Source of the DNA: Caballeronia sp031450805
Lineage (GTDB): Bacteria; Pseudomonadota; Gammaproteobacteria; Burkholderiales; Burkholderiaceae
Direction: 5' to 3'
Assembly: GCF_031450805.1 (NCBI RefSeq)
Contig: NZ_JARTVY010000001.1
Location: 930,001-994,000 of the forward strand
Length of the DNA stretch: 64,000 nt
Shown: positions 53,373-62,628 of the stretch, one piece after another
How positions within the stretch are numbered: the stretch's first letter is position 1
Layout of the letters: the number at the start of each line of letters is the position of its first letter
Translations under genes and position numbers: made by a program
The notes under the pieces: generated by a model
What the model saw: the letters and a program-made list of their open reading frames with translations, nothing else
What the model was told of the DNA's origin: nothing
Databases searched by the model: none

Positions 53373-55082
53373 CTATCCCGCAAACGCCCTTTCCACGATC
53401 CCTCCGTGATCGAACCGCGCCGGCAACGTTCCGTACACCCGCCCGGTATCGCCGCGCGCATCGCCGAGCCGCGTGTCGAGGAACGCCTGCGCCACATCCG
53501 CAGGCGCATGGCGCGCCATCAGCACGGCTTGCGCGCATAACGCCAGCCGCTGGGCGATGCCCCGCGCCGACGCCTCGCGCGAAGACGCATCGCCCGTCAG
53601 CATCGCCACCAGTCCCTGCAGCGCCGCCCCGAGCGCCGGCTGCGTCGCCGCCGTCTCGCGCCAGTCGTCGAACAGCGCGTGCGCCGCGTCCTGTTCGCGC
53701 TCGAACGCGCGCAGCACGTCGAGACACATCACGTTGCCGGAGCCTTCCCAGATCGAATTGACCGGCGCTTCGCGATAGAAACGCGCCATCGGTCCGGTCT
53801 CGACGTAGCCGTTGCCGCCCCAGACTTCCATCGCCTCGCCGGTGAATTCGAGCGCGCGCTTGCACACCCAGAACTTCGCCGCCGGCGTCACGATGCGCCG
53901 CCACGCGCGCTCGTGCGGCGCGCTGCCCGCCGCCGCGCTCTGCTCGAACGCGCCCGCGAGCCGCATGAACAGCAGCGTCGCCGCTTCCGATTCGAGCGCG
54001 AGGTCCGCCAGCACGTTGCGCATCAGCGGCTGATCGGCGAGCCGCGCGCCGAACGCGTTGCGATGCCGCGCGTGATGAATCGCCTGCACGAGCGCCGCAC
54101 GCATCAGCGCCGCGCTGCCGATCGCGCAGTCGAGCCGCGTGAAGTTCGCCATCTCGATGATCGTCGGCACGCCGCGTCCTTCGTCGCCGATCATCACGCC
54201 GTAGGCATCGAAAAATTCGACTTCGCTGCTCGCATTCGAGCGGTTGCCGAGCTTGTCCTTCAGCCGCTGCACATGCACCGCGTTCTTGCGGCCGTCCGGC
54301 GCGAAGCGCGGCACGTAGAAACACGACAGCGCGCCTTCGTCGGCGGTGCGCGCGAGGACGAGATGCGCGTCGCATTGCGGCGCCGAGAAGAACCACTTGT
54401 GGCCGATCAGCCGATATTCGCCGCCGCGCCCGCCGCCACCGATCGCATGCGCCCGCGTGCGATTGCTGCGCACATCCGAGCCGCCTTGCTTTTCGGTCAT
54501 GCCCATGCCGATCATCATCGAGCGCTTGCCGGCTTCGAGCGGGATGTCGCGCGGATCGTGTTCACGCGACAGCAGCGGCGCCGCGAGCCGCGCGTATAGC
54601 GCCGGTTCGCGGCGCAAGACGGGAATGCTCGCGAAGGTCATCGTGACCGGACAGAGCGACCCGGATTCGAGCTGGCCGTGCAGAAAGTAGCCCGCGCAGC
54701 GCGCGGCCATCGATCCGGCGCGCGCCCGGGGTTCGAACGGGAGCGCCTGCAGGCCCTCGTGACGCAGGCGGCGCAGCAATTCGTGCCACGCCGGATGAAA
54801 CTCGATGGCGTCGATCCGTTCGCCGCGTGCATCGTGCGTCGCGAGTTCCGGCGCGTGGCGGTTCGCCAGGTCCGCGAGCGCGAGCACGTCCGGCTGCGTG
54901 AGGGCGCGGGCATCGCGCGACAGCGCCTCCGCATGCCACTGCGCGCCCTCGCGCCCGACGGCGGCGGCGAGCGCGCGGTCGGCCGAGAAGGCGTCGTAAT
55001 CGCAAAGCGGCGGCGCCTGATTCGTGACGTGATGCGTCGCGCCGAAAGAAAAGGCGTGTGCGTCGGCCAATGGCGAATCCAT
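53373..55082 (-). CDS. Acyl-CoA dehydrogenase family protein, AidB-like
   Basis: The 569-residue FAD protein begins with the AidB-type THHVTNQAPPLCDYD and keeps the acyl-CoA dehydrogenase core: MGMTEKQGGSDVRSN, GHKWFFSAPQCD, and ALEFTGEAMEVWGGNGYVE. AidB proteins bind DNA and are linked to alkylation stress; a role as isovaleryl-CoA-type dehydrogenase is the alternative. The ATG at 55082 follows GAGGGAG. It is convergent with the FlhB-like gene. Confidence 0.88.
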   Translation of the reverse strand: MDSPLADAHAFSFGATHHVTNQAPPLCDYDAFSADRALAAAVGREGAQWHAEALSRDARALTQPDVLALADLANRHAPELATHDARGERIDAIEFHPAWHELLRRLRHEGLQALPFEPRARAGSMAARCAGYFLHGQLESGSLCPVTMTFASIPVLRREPALYARLAAPLLSREHDPRDIPLEAGKRSMMIGMGMTEKQGGSDVRSNRTRAHAIGGGGRGGEYRLIGHKWFFSAPQCDAHLVLARTADEGALSCFYVPRFAPDGRKNAVHVQRLKDKLGNRSNASSEVEFFDAYGVMIGDEGRGVPTIIEMANFTRLDCAIGSAALMRAALVQAIHHARHRNAFGARLADQPLMRNVLADLALESEAATLLFMRLAGAFEQSAAAGSAPHERAWRRIVTPAAKFWVCKRALEFTGEAMEVWGGNGYVETGPMARFYREAPVNSIWEGSGNVMCLDVLRAFEREQDAAHALFDDWRETAATQPALGAALQGLVAMLTGDASSREASARGIAQRLALCAQAVLMARHAPADVAQAFLDTRLGDARGDTGRVYGTLPARFDHGGIVERAFAG

Positions 55083-55350
55083 GCGTCGGTCTCCCTCATG
55101 CGTGGCGCGGCAACGGCGCCGTGTGTTCCACGCGACACTCGCCGAATGCTTCGCCGCCATCTCGAATTTATCCATCATAGGCCGCGCTTCCGGCCGGGGT
55201 GTAGAGGCATCGCTCTGTTCAATCGGGCCGGGCGTGGCGGCGCGGTTGTCACAGCATCGTCAACTTTTCTGCGGCGCAGTCTGAAAGCACTGTGCGCTGA
55301 GACAAATCCGATTGTTCAGGCGTCCACGCTGACGGGCCGGAACGCGAACC

Positions 55351-55356
55351 TATAAT
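55351..55356 (+). promoter_or_regulatory. -10 box before the DUF937-OmpA gene
   Basis: TATAAT at 55351-55356, 60 bp before the ATG; no clear -35 is seen. The 334-bp gap to the AidB-like gene shows nothing else I can support. Confidence 0.5.
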
Positions 55357-55416
55357 CGGCCCGACCTACCGGGCACGACTGCCCGCGCGACCACGCCTTT
55401 TCTGGAAGTAATCCGA

Positions 55417-57123
55417 ATGAGCATCAACCTCAATCAATTGGTACAGGGCGCTTTGAACGAAAGCGTGTTGCAGCATCTGGCCACACGCGTCGGCTGCACG
55501 CCGGAATCCGCCAAGCGCGTGATCTCGTTGTGCAGTCCTGCGCTTATCGGCGCGATGATGAGCAAGGCGTCGTCGCTCGATGGCGCGCGCAACCTCTTCG
55601 CATCGGTCATGTCGCCGAGCGTGAACACGCATATCGCCGACGAACTGCCGCACTTCGTCATGCACGAAGAAGGCATGCAGTCGCTGCTGGCCACGGGCGC
55701 ATCGGTGGAAGGCGCGGTCGCCTCACACGACAGCCTCAACAGGCTGAGCGAGCGCATCGCCGACCACACCGGCGTCGCGGCGGATTCGACCCGCGCGCTG
55801 ACGGGCGTGGTCGGGGCAACCGTCCTCGGGCTGCTCAAACGCTATTTCATGCAGCACAACGGTCAGGTCGGCTCTTTGCCGACGCTGCTCGGTCATCAAC
55901 TGCCCGTCGTGCGCGCGAACATGACGGACGCCTTCGCGCAGGCGCTCGGGCTCGGCTCGGTCGGCGCGTTTCTGGCGGGCGTGGCGTCGCGGCTGAAGGC
56001 GGTGTCGTCGCACCTGGAGCATCCGGCTACGCACGAGGCGGCGGCATTCCCCATTCAGAACGACCGCCCGCCCGAGCCGGAGGCCCCCGACGAAACGCAT
56101 GACGCGCCGGGCAAGCGCAAATGGCTGTGGGTGGCGAATGCGGCTGCGCTCGCGCTATTCGCGGCGCTCGTCGCGCGGGGCTGCGCGACCGACGACAAGC
56201 CGAAGGAGCAAGCAGCCGATGCGCAAGCGGACGCTTCGGCCGCGTCGGATTCTTTCGCGGATTCGCCCGGCGGCATCGCCGCGGATGCGTCCGCATCCGC
56301 GCCGGGTCAGGCGTCCATCCCGACGTTGCTGCCTGGCAGAGAGGCGGTGGCTTCGTTCACTGTCGATGCGTCCGGCGTGCCGACGCTCAGCGCGAAGGTC
56401 GGCAGCGAGGAGGAGCGGCAGGTCCTGATCGACACGTTGTCGTCCATGCTCGGCGGCGACAAGTTCCATGCAAACGTGACCGTCGATCCGGACACCAAGC
56501 CGTCCACGTGGGTCGGCAAGCTCGACAAGCTGCTTCCCGTGCTGACGCTGCCCGGCGCGCGCGTGCACATCGCGGGCGACAAGATCGAACTGGGCGGCGA
56601 GGCCGCCGACGCGAAGCTCGGCTGGCTCGACAAGCTGAAGTCGGTGTTCGGCTCGGACTGGAAGATCGGCGCTGCATCGAGCCCAGCGGATGCGCCGGCA
56701 TCGGCCGCATCTGCCGCGTCCGGTAGTTTGGTCGTGTCGAACGGCGAGGCGTGCTCCCCGCCGGCCATCGCCCGGATGCTGAACCAGAAGCCGATCAACT
56801 TCCGCGTCGGCTCGAATACGCCTCCCGCCGCCGCAATGGCGGCGCTCGCCAAGTCCGCCGAGACGCTCAGGGCATGCGACGAAAGCGTGTCGCCGATCAA
56901 GCTGCAGATCGCCGGCTATTCCGACAACACGGGCAGCGCGGCATTGAACGTCGCGCTGTCGAAGAAGCGTGCGGAAGCGGTGCGCGCCTATCTGGTGAAG
57001 CACGGCATTCCGGCGACTTCGCTGACGGCGCAAGGCTTCGGCGAAGCCAGCCCGATCGCCAGCAACGACACGCCCGCCGGACGCATGGCGAATCGCCGCA
57101 TCGAGTTCCAGGAAGTGCGCTGA
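55417..57123 (+). CDS. DUF937-OmpA envelope protein
   Basis: The 568-residue protein has three parts. Residues 1-190 are DUF937/YidB-like (MSINLNQLVQGALNESVLQH, GATVLGLLKRYF). A membrane segment follows (about 229-250, KWLWVANAAALALFAALVAR) with a Cys at its end. The periplasmic part has a BON-like stretch (about 310-410) and a C-terminal OmpA-like peptidoglycan-binding domain (IAGYSDNTGSAALNVALSKK, then GFGEASPIASNDT and NRRIEF). It would link a cytoplasmic domain to the cell wall. The role is unknown. Confidence 0.88.
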   Translation: MSINLNQLVQGALNESVLQHLATRVGCTPESAKRVISLCSPALIGAMMSKASSLDGARNLFASVMSPSVNTHIADELPHFVMHEEGMQSLLATGASVEGAVASHDSLNRLSERIADHTGVAADSTRALTGVVGATVLGLLKRYFMQHNGQVGSLPTLLGHQLPVVRANMTDAFAQALGLGSVGAFLAGVASRLKAVSSHLEHPATHEAAAFPIQNDRPPEPEAPDETHDAPGKRKWLWVANAAALALFAALVARGCATDDKPKEQAADAQADASAASDSFADSPGGIAADASASAPGQASIPTLLPGREAVASFTVDASGVPTLSAKVGSEEERQVLIDTLSSMLGGDKFHANVTVDPDTKPSTWVGKLDKLLPVLTLPGARVHIAGDKIELGGEAADAKLGWLDKLKSVFGSDWKIGAASSPADAPASAASAASGSLVVSNGEACSPPAIARMLNQKPINFRVGSNTPPAAAMAALAKSAETLRACDESVSPIKLQIAGYSDNTGSAALNVALSKKRAEAVRAYLVKHGIPATSLTAQGFGEASPIASNDTPAGRMANRRIEFQEVR

Positions 57124-57155
57124 TCCGGCATTCGTTTCCATTCCCGCGCCGATCC

Positions 57156-57198
57156 CCGCGCCGGGCCGCCATTCGCGGCTGCGGCGCGGTTTTCGTTT
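57156..57198 (+). terminator. Terminator after the DUF937-OmpA gene
   Basis: CCGCGCCG (57156-57163) pairs with CGGCGCGG (57182-57189) around an inner GCCGC/GCGGC hairpin, followed by TTTTCGTTT. It lies 33 bp after the stop codon and just before the convergent LysR gene's 3' end. Confidence 0.8.
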
Positions 57199-58127
57199 CA
57201 GCGGCGTCTGCGCGCGAAGCCATCGGCCATGAAGTCCTGGTCCAGATTCGCCGGCAAGGTTTCGCGCGCGACTTCGATCCACGCGCGCGCCGCATGCGAC
57301 AGATACCCGTTGCGCCGCCAGCCGACCGCCATGTCCCAGTGAATTTCGGGCGCGACGACCGGGCGGCACGTGAATGCCTCCGCGTCGAGGCGGCGGCAAT
57401 ACGGCGCGGGCAATAGCGCGATGCCGACGCCCGCCTGCACCAGCGCCGCCATGAAATCCCAATGTCCGCTGCGGCCGACGATCGTCGGCGAAAAGCCCGC
57501 CTCCCGGCACGCGTGCAGCACCACGTCGTTGAGCGCGAGGCTCTCGCCATAGAACACGAAAGGCTCCGCGGCGAGATCGGCGAGCGGCACTTCGTCGACT
57601 TCGTCCCAGCGCGAGCCTTTTTGCGCGACCAGCCACAGAATCTGGCGGCTGACGGGCAGCACGTCGAACATTTCGGTATCGACCGGCTGCAGGACGCCGC
57701 CGAGTTCCAGTTCGCCGTCGATCAGCGCGGCTTCGATCGCCTTCGATCCGCGCTCGAACAGTTTCAGCTCGACTTTCGGATACCGCTTTCGGAACGCCGC
57801 GATGGCCGGCGTGAAAAGCGAGCCGCCCATCGGCGGAATGCCGATAGTGAGCGTCCCGCGCCCGAACGTGCCGAGGTCGTTCAATTCGGCCTCGAGCCGG
57901 GCGTGCGCCGCGAGCACGTCGACGCCGCGCTGATAGACGATCTGCCCGGCGTCGGTCAGCACCATCTGCCGGCCCTCGCGCAGCAAAAGCGGCGAGCCGA
58001 TTTCGTCTTCGAGCGCCTTGACCATCTTGCTGATGGTCGGTTGCGTGACGAACATGTGCTCGGCGGCCGTCGTGAAACTCTTCTGCTTCACCACTTCAAC
58101 GAAGTAACGCAGCGCACGCAGTTCCAT
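57198..58127 (-). CDS. LysR-family regulator next to lrgAB
   Basis: The 309-residue regulator has an N-terminal winged helix-turn-helix (ALRYFVEVVKQKSFTTAAEH, then TQPTISKMVKALEDEIG) and a C-terminal effector domain. It is divergent from lrgA across 124 bp, as for CidR-type regulators of holin-like genes, and probably controls them. The inducer is unknown. Confidence 0.88.
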   Translation of the reverse strand: MELRALRYFVEVVKQKSFTTAAEHMFVTQPTISKMVKALEDEIGSPLLLREGRQMVLTDAGQIVYQRGVDVLAAHARLEAELNDLGTFGRGTLTIGIPPMGGSLFTPAIAAFRKRYPKVELKLFERGSKAIEAALIDGELELGGVLQPVDTEMFDVLPVSRQILWLVAQKGSRWDEVDEVPLADLAAEPFVFYGESLALNDVVLHACREAGFSPTIVGRSGHWDFMAALVQAGVGIALLPAPYCRRLDAEAFTCRPVVAPEIHWDMAVGWRRNGYLSHAARAWIEVARETLPANLDQDFMADGFARRRR

Positions 58128-58199
58128 TTCGGCCTCCGGATTCCATTCAGGAATGATGTGGATAAGCTTAAGTCATTTTTTTTATGGGAGGAGTGCCCA

Positions 58200-58228
58200 T
58201 ATACTCGGACTACAGGTTAACCCTAGTC
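58200..58228. promoter_or_regulatory. Candidate lrgA -10 box and LysR operator
   Basis: TATACT (58200-58205) is a possible -10 box for lrgA. GACTA (58208-58212) and TAGTC (58224-58228) flank GGTTAACC, giving an almost perfect 21-bp dyad in the LysR-lrgA gap. It is the best operator candidate seen; binding is inferred. Confidence 0.4.
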
Positions 58229-58251
58229 ATATTCCTAATCCGGAACTCGCC

Positions 58252-58710
58252 ATGTCCGCCGTTCTTTCGCATCAGACGCCGTCCAGCAACGCCCGCGCTT
58301 CGGCAGCGCGTTTCATGCGCGTTGCGGTGCAGTCGGCGGGCATCGCCGGCATCTGGTTCGCGGCGGATTTCGTCGCGCGCACGCTGGCGCTGCCGGTGCC
58401 GGGCGGCGTCATCGGATTGATCGCGCTGCTCCTCCTGCTGATGTGCGGCGGCGTGGCGCCGCGCTGGGTCAAGGCGGGCGCGGACTGGCTGCTCGCCGAC
58501 ATGCTGCTGTTCTTCATTCCGGCAGCGGTCGCGGTCGTGCAATACGGCGGTCTGTTCAGAGAGGAAGGCTGGCGGCTCGCGCTGGTTGTCATCGGTGGAA
58601 CGCTGATGGTGATGATCGCCGTGGCGTTCGCCGTCGATCGCGCTGCGCGGCTCGAACGCCGTCTCGCGCTGCGACGCGCGCGCGTCGCACGGCACGCGGC
58701 CCGCGCCTGA
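58252..58710 (+). CDS. lrgA: CidA/LrgA family holin-like protein
   Basis: The 152-residue inner-membrane protein has four hydrophobic segments. ALPVPGGVIGLIALLLLLMC and GADWLLADMLLFFIPAAVAVVQY match the CidA/LrgA signature. Such proteins act with LrgB in murein hydrolase or pyruvate/metabolite transport. lrgB follows 17 bp later. Confidence 0.92.
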   Translation: MSAVLSHQTPSSNARASAARFMRVAVQSAGIAGIWFAADFVARTLALPVPGGVIGLIALLLLLMCGGVAPRWVKAGADWLLADMLLFFIPAAVAVVQYGGLFREEGWRLALVVIGGTLMVMIAVAFAVDRAARLERRLALRRARVARHAARA

Positions 58711-58727
58711 CCGTCGTCCACGCACCG

Positions 58728-59450
58728 ATGAATCACTTCTACGCATCCCTTTTCCATGACGACGCCGGCCGCCTGATCGCGGCCGCCTGCTTCGTGCTGA
58801 CGGTCGCGCTGTACTTCGCGTCCAAGCGCCTCTACGCGCGCTACAAAAGCCCGTGGCTCACGCCGCTCCTCGCGGTTCCGGCGGTGCTCGCGCTGATCGT
58901 CGTGACCGCGCGCATTCCGTATTCGGTCTACTTCGCCGACACGCGCTGGCTGATGTGGCTGCTCGGCCCCGCGACCGTCGCGTTCGCCGTGCCAATCTAC
59001 GAATATCGCGGGCTGCTGAAGCGCCACTGGATTTCGCTGACGGTCGGCGTGACGGTCGGAATTCTGGTGGGCGTCGGCGGATCGCTGGCGCTGGCGAAGC
59101 TGCTGCATCTGTCGCCGGAACTGCAGCGAAGCCTCGCGACGCGCTCTGTTTCCACACCGTTCGCGCTCGCCGTATCCGACAAGATTCACGCGTCGAAGGA
59201 TCTCACCGCGCTTTTCGTGATCGCCACAGGCGTGTGCGGGATGCTGTTCGGCGAACTCGTGCTCGCGCTCGTGCCGCTGCGCACGCGGCTCGCGCGCGGC
59301 GCGCTCTTCGGCGCGGCGGCGCACGGCGTCGGCACCGCGAAGGCGCGCGAACTCGGGAGCGAAGAGGGCGTCGTCTCCAGCCTCACGATGATGATCGCGG
59401 GTGTCGTCATGGTGCTGCTCGCGCCGCTGCTTTCCGCGTTGCCATTCTGA
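58728..59450 (+). CDS. lrgB: LrgB family protein
   Basis: The 240-residue multi-pass membrane protein has WLMWLLGPATVAFAVPIYEY, RSVSTPFALAVSDKI and HGVGTAKARELGSEEGVVS, the LrgB signature. It is the partner of the preceding LrgA. Confidence 0.95.
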   Translation: MNHFYASLFHDDAGRLIAAACFVLTVALYFASKRLYARYKSPWLTPLLAVPAVLALIVVTARIPYSVYFADTRWLMWLLGPATVAFAVPIYEYRGLLKRHWISLTVGVTVGILVGVGGSLALAKLLHLSPELQRSLATRSVSTPFALAVSDKIHASKDLTALFVIATGVCGMLFGELVLALVPLRTRLARGALFGAAAHGVGTAKARELGSEEGVVSSLTMMIAGVVMVLLAPLLSALPF

Positions 59451-59495
59451 GCGAAATCGGCCAATCAAGAGCCAAACCATCTCAAAAGACTTTGC

Positions 59496-59501
59496 TACAA
59501 T
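59496..59501 (+). promoter_or_regulatory. -10 box of the ahcY transcript
   Basis: TACAAT at 59496-59501 would start transcription just before the SAH riboswitch; the -35 region is weak. Confidence 0.55.
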
Positions 59502-59510
59502 CGACCCTCG

Positions 59511-59621
59511 CCCCCGAGGAGCGTTGCGACGGATGACCCGCTGAAAAGCATCATTCGCCAGGCTCGGAGGCATTCAATCCGGAAGGCCTTCCAAGCCACC
59601 GCATTCGAACGGCGCTCACGT
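59511..59621 (+). promoter_or_regulatory. S-adenosylhomocysteine (SAH) riboswitch
   Basis: The conserved strands CCCCGAGGAGCGTTGCGAC, CCAGGCTCGGAGGCATTC and AACGGCGCTCACG occur in order with a variable stem between, as in SAH aptamers found before ahcY in betaproteobacteria. High SAH would raise ahcY expression. It ends about 35 bp before the ahcY ribosome site. Confidence 0.92.
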
Positions 59622-59656
59622 CAACATTTCTAGTCTTTTTAGAAAAGGAGGGCGTG

Positions 59657-61078
59657 ATGAACGCCGCAGTTCTCGATTCCCAAAACACCAAGGATTTCGT
59701 CGTCGCCGACATGTCGCTCGCCGCATGGGGCCGCAAAGAGCTCGACATCGCCGAGACGGAAATGCCGGGCCTCGTGCAGATTCGCGAAGAATACAAGGCG
59801 CAGCAGCCGCTGAAGGGCGCGCGCGTCGCCGGTTCGCTGCACATGACCATTCAGACCGGCGTGCTGATCGAAACGCTGAAGGCGCTGGGCGCGGACGTGC
59901 GCTGGGCGTCGTGCAACATTTTCTCGACGCAGGATCACGCTGCCGCGGCAATCGCCGATGGCGGCACGCCGGTGTTCGCGTTCAAGGGCGAATCGCTCGA
60001 CGAGTACTGGGAATTCTCGCACCGCATCTTCGAATGGCCGAACGGCGAATTCGCGAACATGATTCTCGATGACGGCGGCGACGCCACGCTGCTGCTGATC
60101 CTCGGCTCGAAGGCGGAGAAGGATCGCTCGGTCATCGCCAAGCCGACGAACGAAGAAGAAGTCGCGCTGTACAAGTCGATCGAGCGCCACCTCGACGCCG
60201 ATCCGACGTGGTATTCCACGCGCCTCGCGCACATTCAGGGCGTGACGGAAGAAACGACGACGGGCGTGCATCGCCTGTATCAGATGGAAAAGGAAGGCCG
60301 TCTGCCGTTCCCTGCCATCAACGTCAATGATTCGGTCACGAAGTCGAAGTTCGACAACCTGTACGGCTGCCGCGAGTCCCTCGTGGACGGCATCAAGCGC
60401 GCGACGGACGTGATGATCGCGGGCAAGATCGCGGTCGTGGCCGGCTACGGCGACGTGGGCAAGGGCTGCGCGCAATCGCTGCGCGGTCTGGGCGCGACGG
60501 TGTGGGTCACCGAAATCGATCCGATCTGCGCGCTGCAGGCGGCGATGGAAGGCTATCGCGTCGTGACGATGGAATACGCCGCCGACAAGGCCGACATCTT
60601 CGTGACGGCGACGGGCAACTACCACGTCATCAATCACGACCACATGAAGGCGATGCGCAACAACGCGATCGTCTGCAACATCGGTCACTTCGATTCCGAA
60701 ATCGACGTTGCGTCCACGCGCCAGTACACGTGGGACAACATCAAGCCGCAGGTCGATCACATCATCTTCCCGGACGGCAAGCGCATCATTCTGCTGGCCG
60801 AAGGGCGTCTCGTGAACCTCGGCTGCGCAACGGGCCATCCGTCGTTCGTGATGTCGAACTCGTTCACGAACCAGACGCTCGCGCAGATCGAACTGTTCAC
60901 GCGCGGCGACCAGTACGAGAACAAGGTCTACGTGCTGCCGAAGCATCTCGACGAGAAGGTCGCGCGTCTGCACCTCGGCCGCATCGGTGCTGAGCTGACC
61001 GTGCTGTCGGATGAGCAGGCAGGCTACATCGGCGTCGAAAAGAACGGTCCGTTCAAGCCGAACCACTACCGCTATTAA
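59657..61078 (+). CDS. ahcY: Adenosylhomocysteinase
   Basis: The 473-residue NAD-dependent enzyme splits SAH into adenosine and homocysteine. GSLHMTIQTGVLIETL, SKFDNLYGCRESLVDGIKRA, the NAD site VAGYGDVGKGCAQSLRG and the C-terminal KNGPFKPNHYRY are all present. AAGGAGG lies 5 bases before ATG 59657; GTG 59654 is too close to it. It is followed by a small membrane protein and metF, all methyl-cycle genes. Confidence 0.97.
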   Translation: MNAAVLDSQNTKDFVVADMSLAAWGRKELDIAETEMPGLVQIREEYKAQQPLKGARVAGSLHMTIQTGVLIETLKALGADVRWASCNIFSTQDHAAAAIADGGTPVFAFKGESLDEYWEFSHRIFEWPNGEFANMILDDGGDATLLLILGSKAEKDRSVIAKPTNEEEVALYKSIERHLDADPTWYSTRLAHIQGVTEETTTGVHRLYQMEKEGRLPFPAINVNDSVTKSKFDNLYGCRESLVDGIKRATDVMIAGKIAVVAGYGDVGKGCAQSLRGLGATVWVTEIDPICALQAAMEGYRVVTMEYAADKADIFVTATGNYHVINHDHMKAMRNNAIVCNIGHFDSEIDVASTRQYTWDNIKPQVDHIIFPDGKRIILLAEGRLVNLGCATGHPSFVMSNSFTNQTLAQIELFTRGDQYENKVYVLPKHLDEKVARLHLGRIGAELTVLSDEQAGYIGVEKNGPFKPNHYRY

Positions 61079-61169
61079 TTAACGCGGCAAACGCGACGGC
61101 TGTCGCGCGCGGGCGCCTCGTGCATCCGCGCGCCGCTGCGCCCGACGACGACCATCCCGGAGAACTTCG

Positions 61170-61523
61170 ATGACCGTGCTGCTGACATGGCTGATCAACG
61201 CGCTCGCGCTTCTGATCATCACCTATCTGGTGCCGTCGATTCACATACGCAGTTTCGGCACGGCGCTCATCATCGCGGTCGTGCTGGGGCTGATCAACGC
61301 GGTGCTGCGCCCGGTCCTCATCGTCCTGACGCTGCCGGTCACCGTCCTCACGCTCGGCCTCTTCATCCTCGTGGTGAACGCGCTGTGCTTCTGGCTGTGC
61401 TCGTCCTTGCTGAAGGGCTTCGAAGTATCGGGATTCTGGTCCGCGTTCTTCGGCTCGATTCTGTACAGCATCGTGTCGTGGCTTCTGTCGGCGCTCATCT
61501 TCGGGCAGCGCAACTTCGGGTAG
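61170..61523 (+). CDS. Small membrane protein of the phage-holin-4_2 / YvlD type
   Basis: The 117-residue protein has four hydrophobic segments (LLTWLINALALLIITYLVPS, LIIAVVLGLINAVLRPVLIV, FILVVNALCFWLCS, ILYSIVSWLLSALI). It belongs to a widespread holin-like membrane family and is not evidence of a prophage. It lies between ahcY and metF, an arrangement common in this group; its role in the methyl cycle, if any, is unknown. Confidence 0.85.
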   Translation: MTVLLTWLINALALLIITYLVPSIHIRSFGTALIIAVVLGLINAVLRPVLIVLTLPVTVLTLGLFILVVNALCFWLCSSLLKGFEVSGFWSAFFGSILYSIVSWLLSALIFGQRNFG

Positions 61524-61551
61524 CCGCCGCGCTTCTCGCGCACACATCAAC

Positions 61552-62391
61552 ATGAAACCGATCGAACTCTCATTCGAGTTTTTCCCGCCGAAGACGCAGG
61601 AAGGCGTGGACAAGTTGCGGGCTTCGCGCGCGCAGCTGGCGAAGCTCTCGCCGAAGTTCGTCTCCGTGACCTTCGGCGCGGGCGGCTCCACGCAGCAAGG
61701 CACGCTCGACACGGTGCTCGAAATGGCGGCGGAAGGCTTCGAGGCGGCGCCGCATCTTTCGTGCATCGGCTCGTCGAAGGAAAGCCTGCGGGCGATTCTC
61801 GGCGCGTATCGCGAGCACGGCATTCGCCATATCGTCGCGCTGCGCGGCGATCTGCCTTCGGGCATGGGCGAAGTCGGCGAACTGCGCTATGCGTCCGAGC
61901 TCGTGGCGTTCATTCGCCAGGAGCACGGCGACTGGTTCCACATCGAAGTCGCTGCGTATCCGGAGTTTCATCCGCAGTCGCGTTCGCCGCGCGTCGATCT
62001 CGAGAACTTCGCGCGCAAAGTGAAAGCGGGCGCGAACGCGGCGATCACGCAGTACTTCTTCAACGCGGACGCGTACTTCGAGTTCGTCGACGAAACGAAG
62101 AAGCTGGGCGTCGATGTGCCGATCACGCCGGGCATCATGCCCATCACCAACTTCTCGCAACTCATGCGCTTCTCCGACATGTGCGGCGCGGAAGTGCCGA
62201 AGTGGATCGCGCGCCGGCTGGAAAGCTATGGCGACGATCGCGAGTCGATCCGCGCGTTCGGCCTCGACGTGGTGACGGGCCTGTGCCGCCGTCTCGTCGA
62301 TGAAGGCGCACCGGGGCTGCATTTCTATACGTTGAACGGTGCGGCCGCGACGAAGACCATCTGCGAGCGCCTCGGCTTCGGCAAAGCCTGA
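61552..62391 (+). CDS. metF: Methylenetetrahydrofolate reductase
   Basis: The 279-residue FAD enzyme reduces 5,10-methylene-THF to 5-methyl-THF for methionine synthesis. MKPIELSFEFFPPKTQEGVD, SVTFGAGGSTQQGTLDTV, HIVALRGDLPSG and QYFFNADAYFEFVDE match the family over its full length. It is last of ahcY-membrane protein-metF, with a terminator 20 bp downstream. Confidence 0.97.
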   Translation: MKPIELSFEFFPPKTQEGVDKLRASRAQLAKLSPKFVSVTFGAGGSTQQGTLDTVLEMAAEGFEAAPHLSCIGSSKESLRAILGAYREHGIRHIVALRGDLPSGMGEVGELRYASELVAFIRQEHGDWFHIEVAAYPEFHPQSRSPRVDLENFARKVKAGANAAITQYFFNADAYFEFVDETKKLGVDVPITPGIMPITNFSQLMRFSDMCGAEVPKWIARRLESYGDDRESIRAFGLDVVTGLCRRLVDEGAPGLHFYTLNGAAATKTICERLGFGKA

Positions 62392-62410
62392 TCCTCGTTG
62401 TCTGCATCAC

Positions 62411-62441
62411 CCGCGCGGCGTTCGTCGCGCGGTTCTTCTTC
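62411..62441 (+). terminator. Terminator after metF
   Basis: CCGCGCG (62411-62417) and CGCGCGG (62426-62432) form a hairpin followed by TTCTTCTTC. Confidence 0.75.
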
Positions 62442-62628
62442 CCTCCCGAATCAACGCCTGCGCCTCACGGCTTCGCTCGCGGCGAAACTGGGGAAAACCG
62501 CGTATCCACGTCATATTTGTTCGTGCTAGTGTTGCGCCCGGTTTTTTCGTCCGCTAACAAGGCGGAGGACGCGATCAAGTAAGATCGCGCTACGCTGGCC
62601 AGAAGCCGGCACTGACCTGGAGGAAACA

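Noticed and set aside
61170..61523. Prophage holin
   Set aside because: Only the family name suggests phage; the neighbours are methyl-cycle genes and no lysis or structural gene is near.
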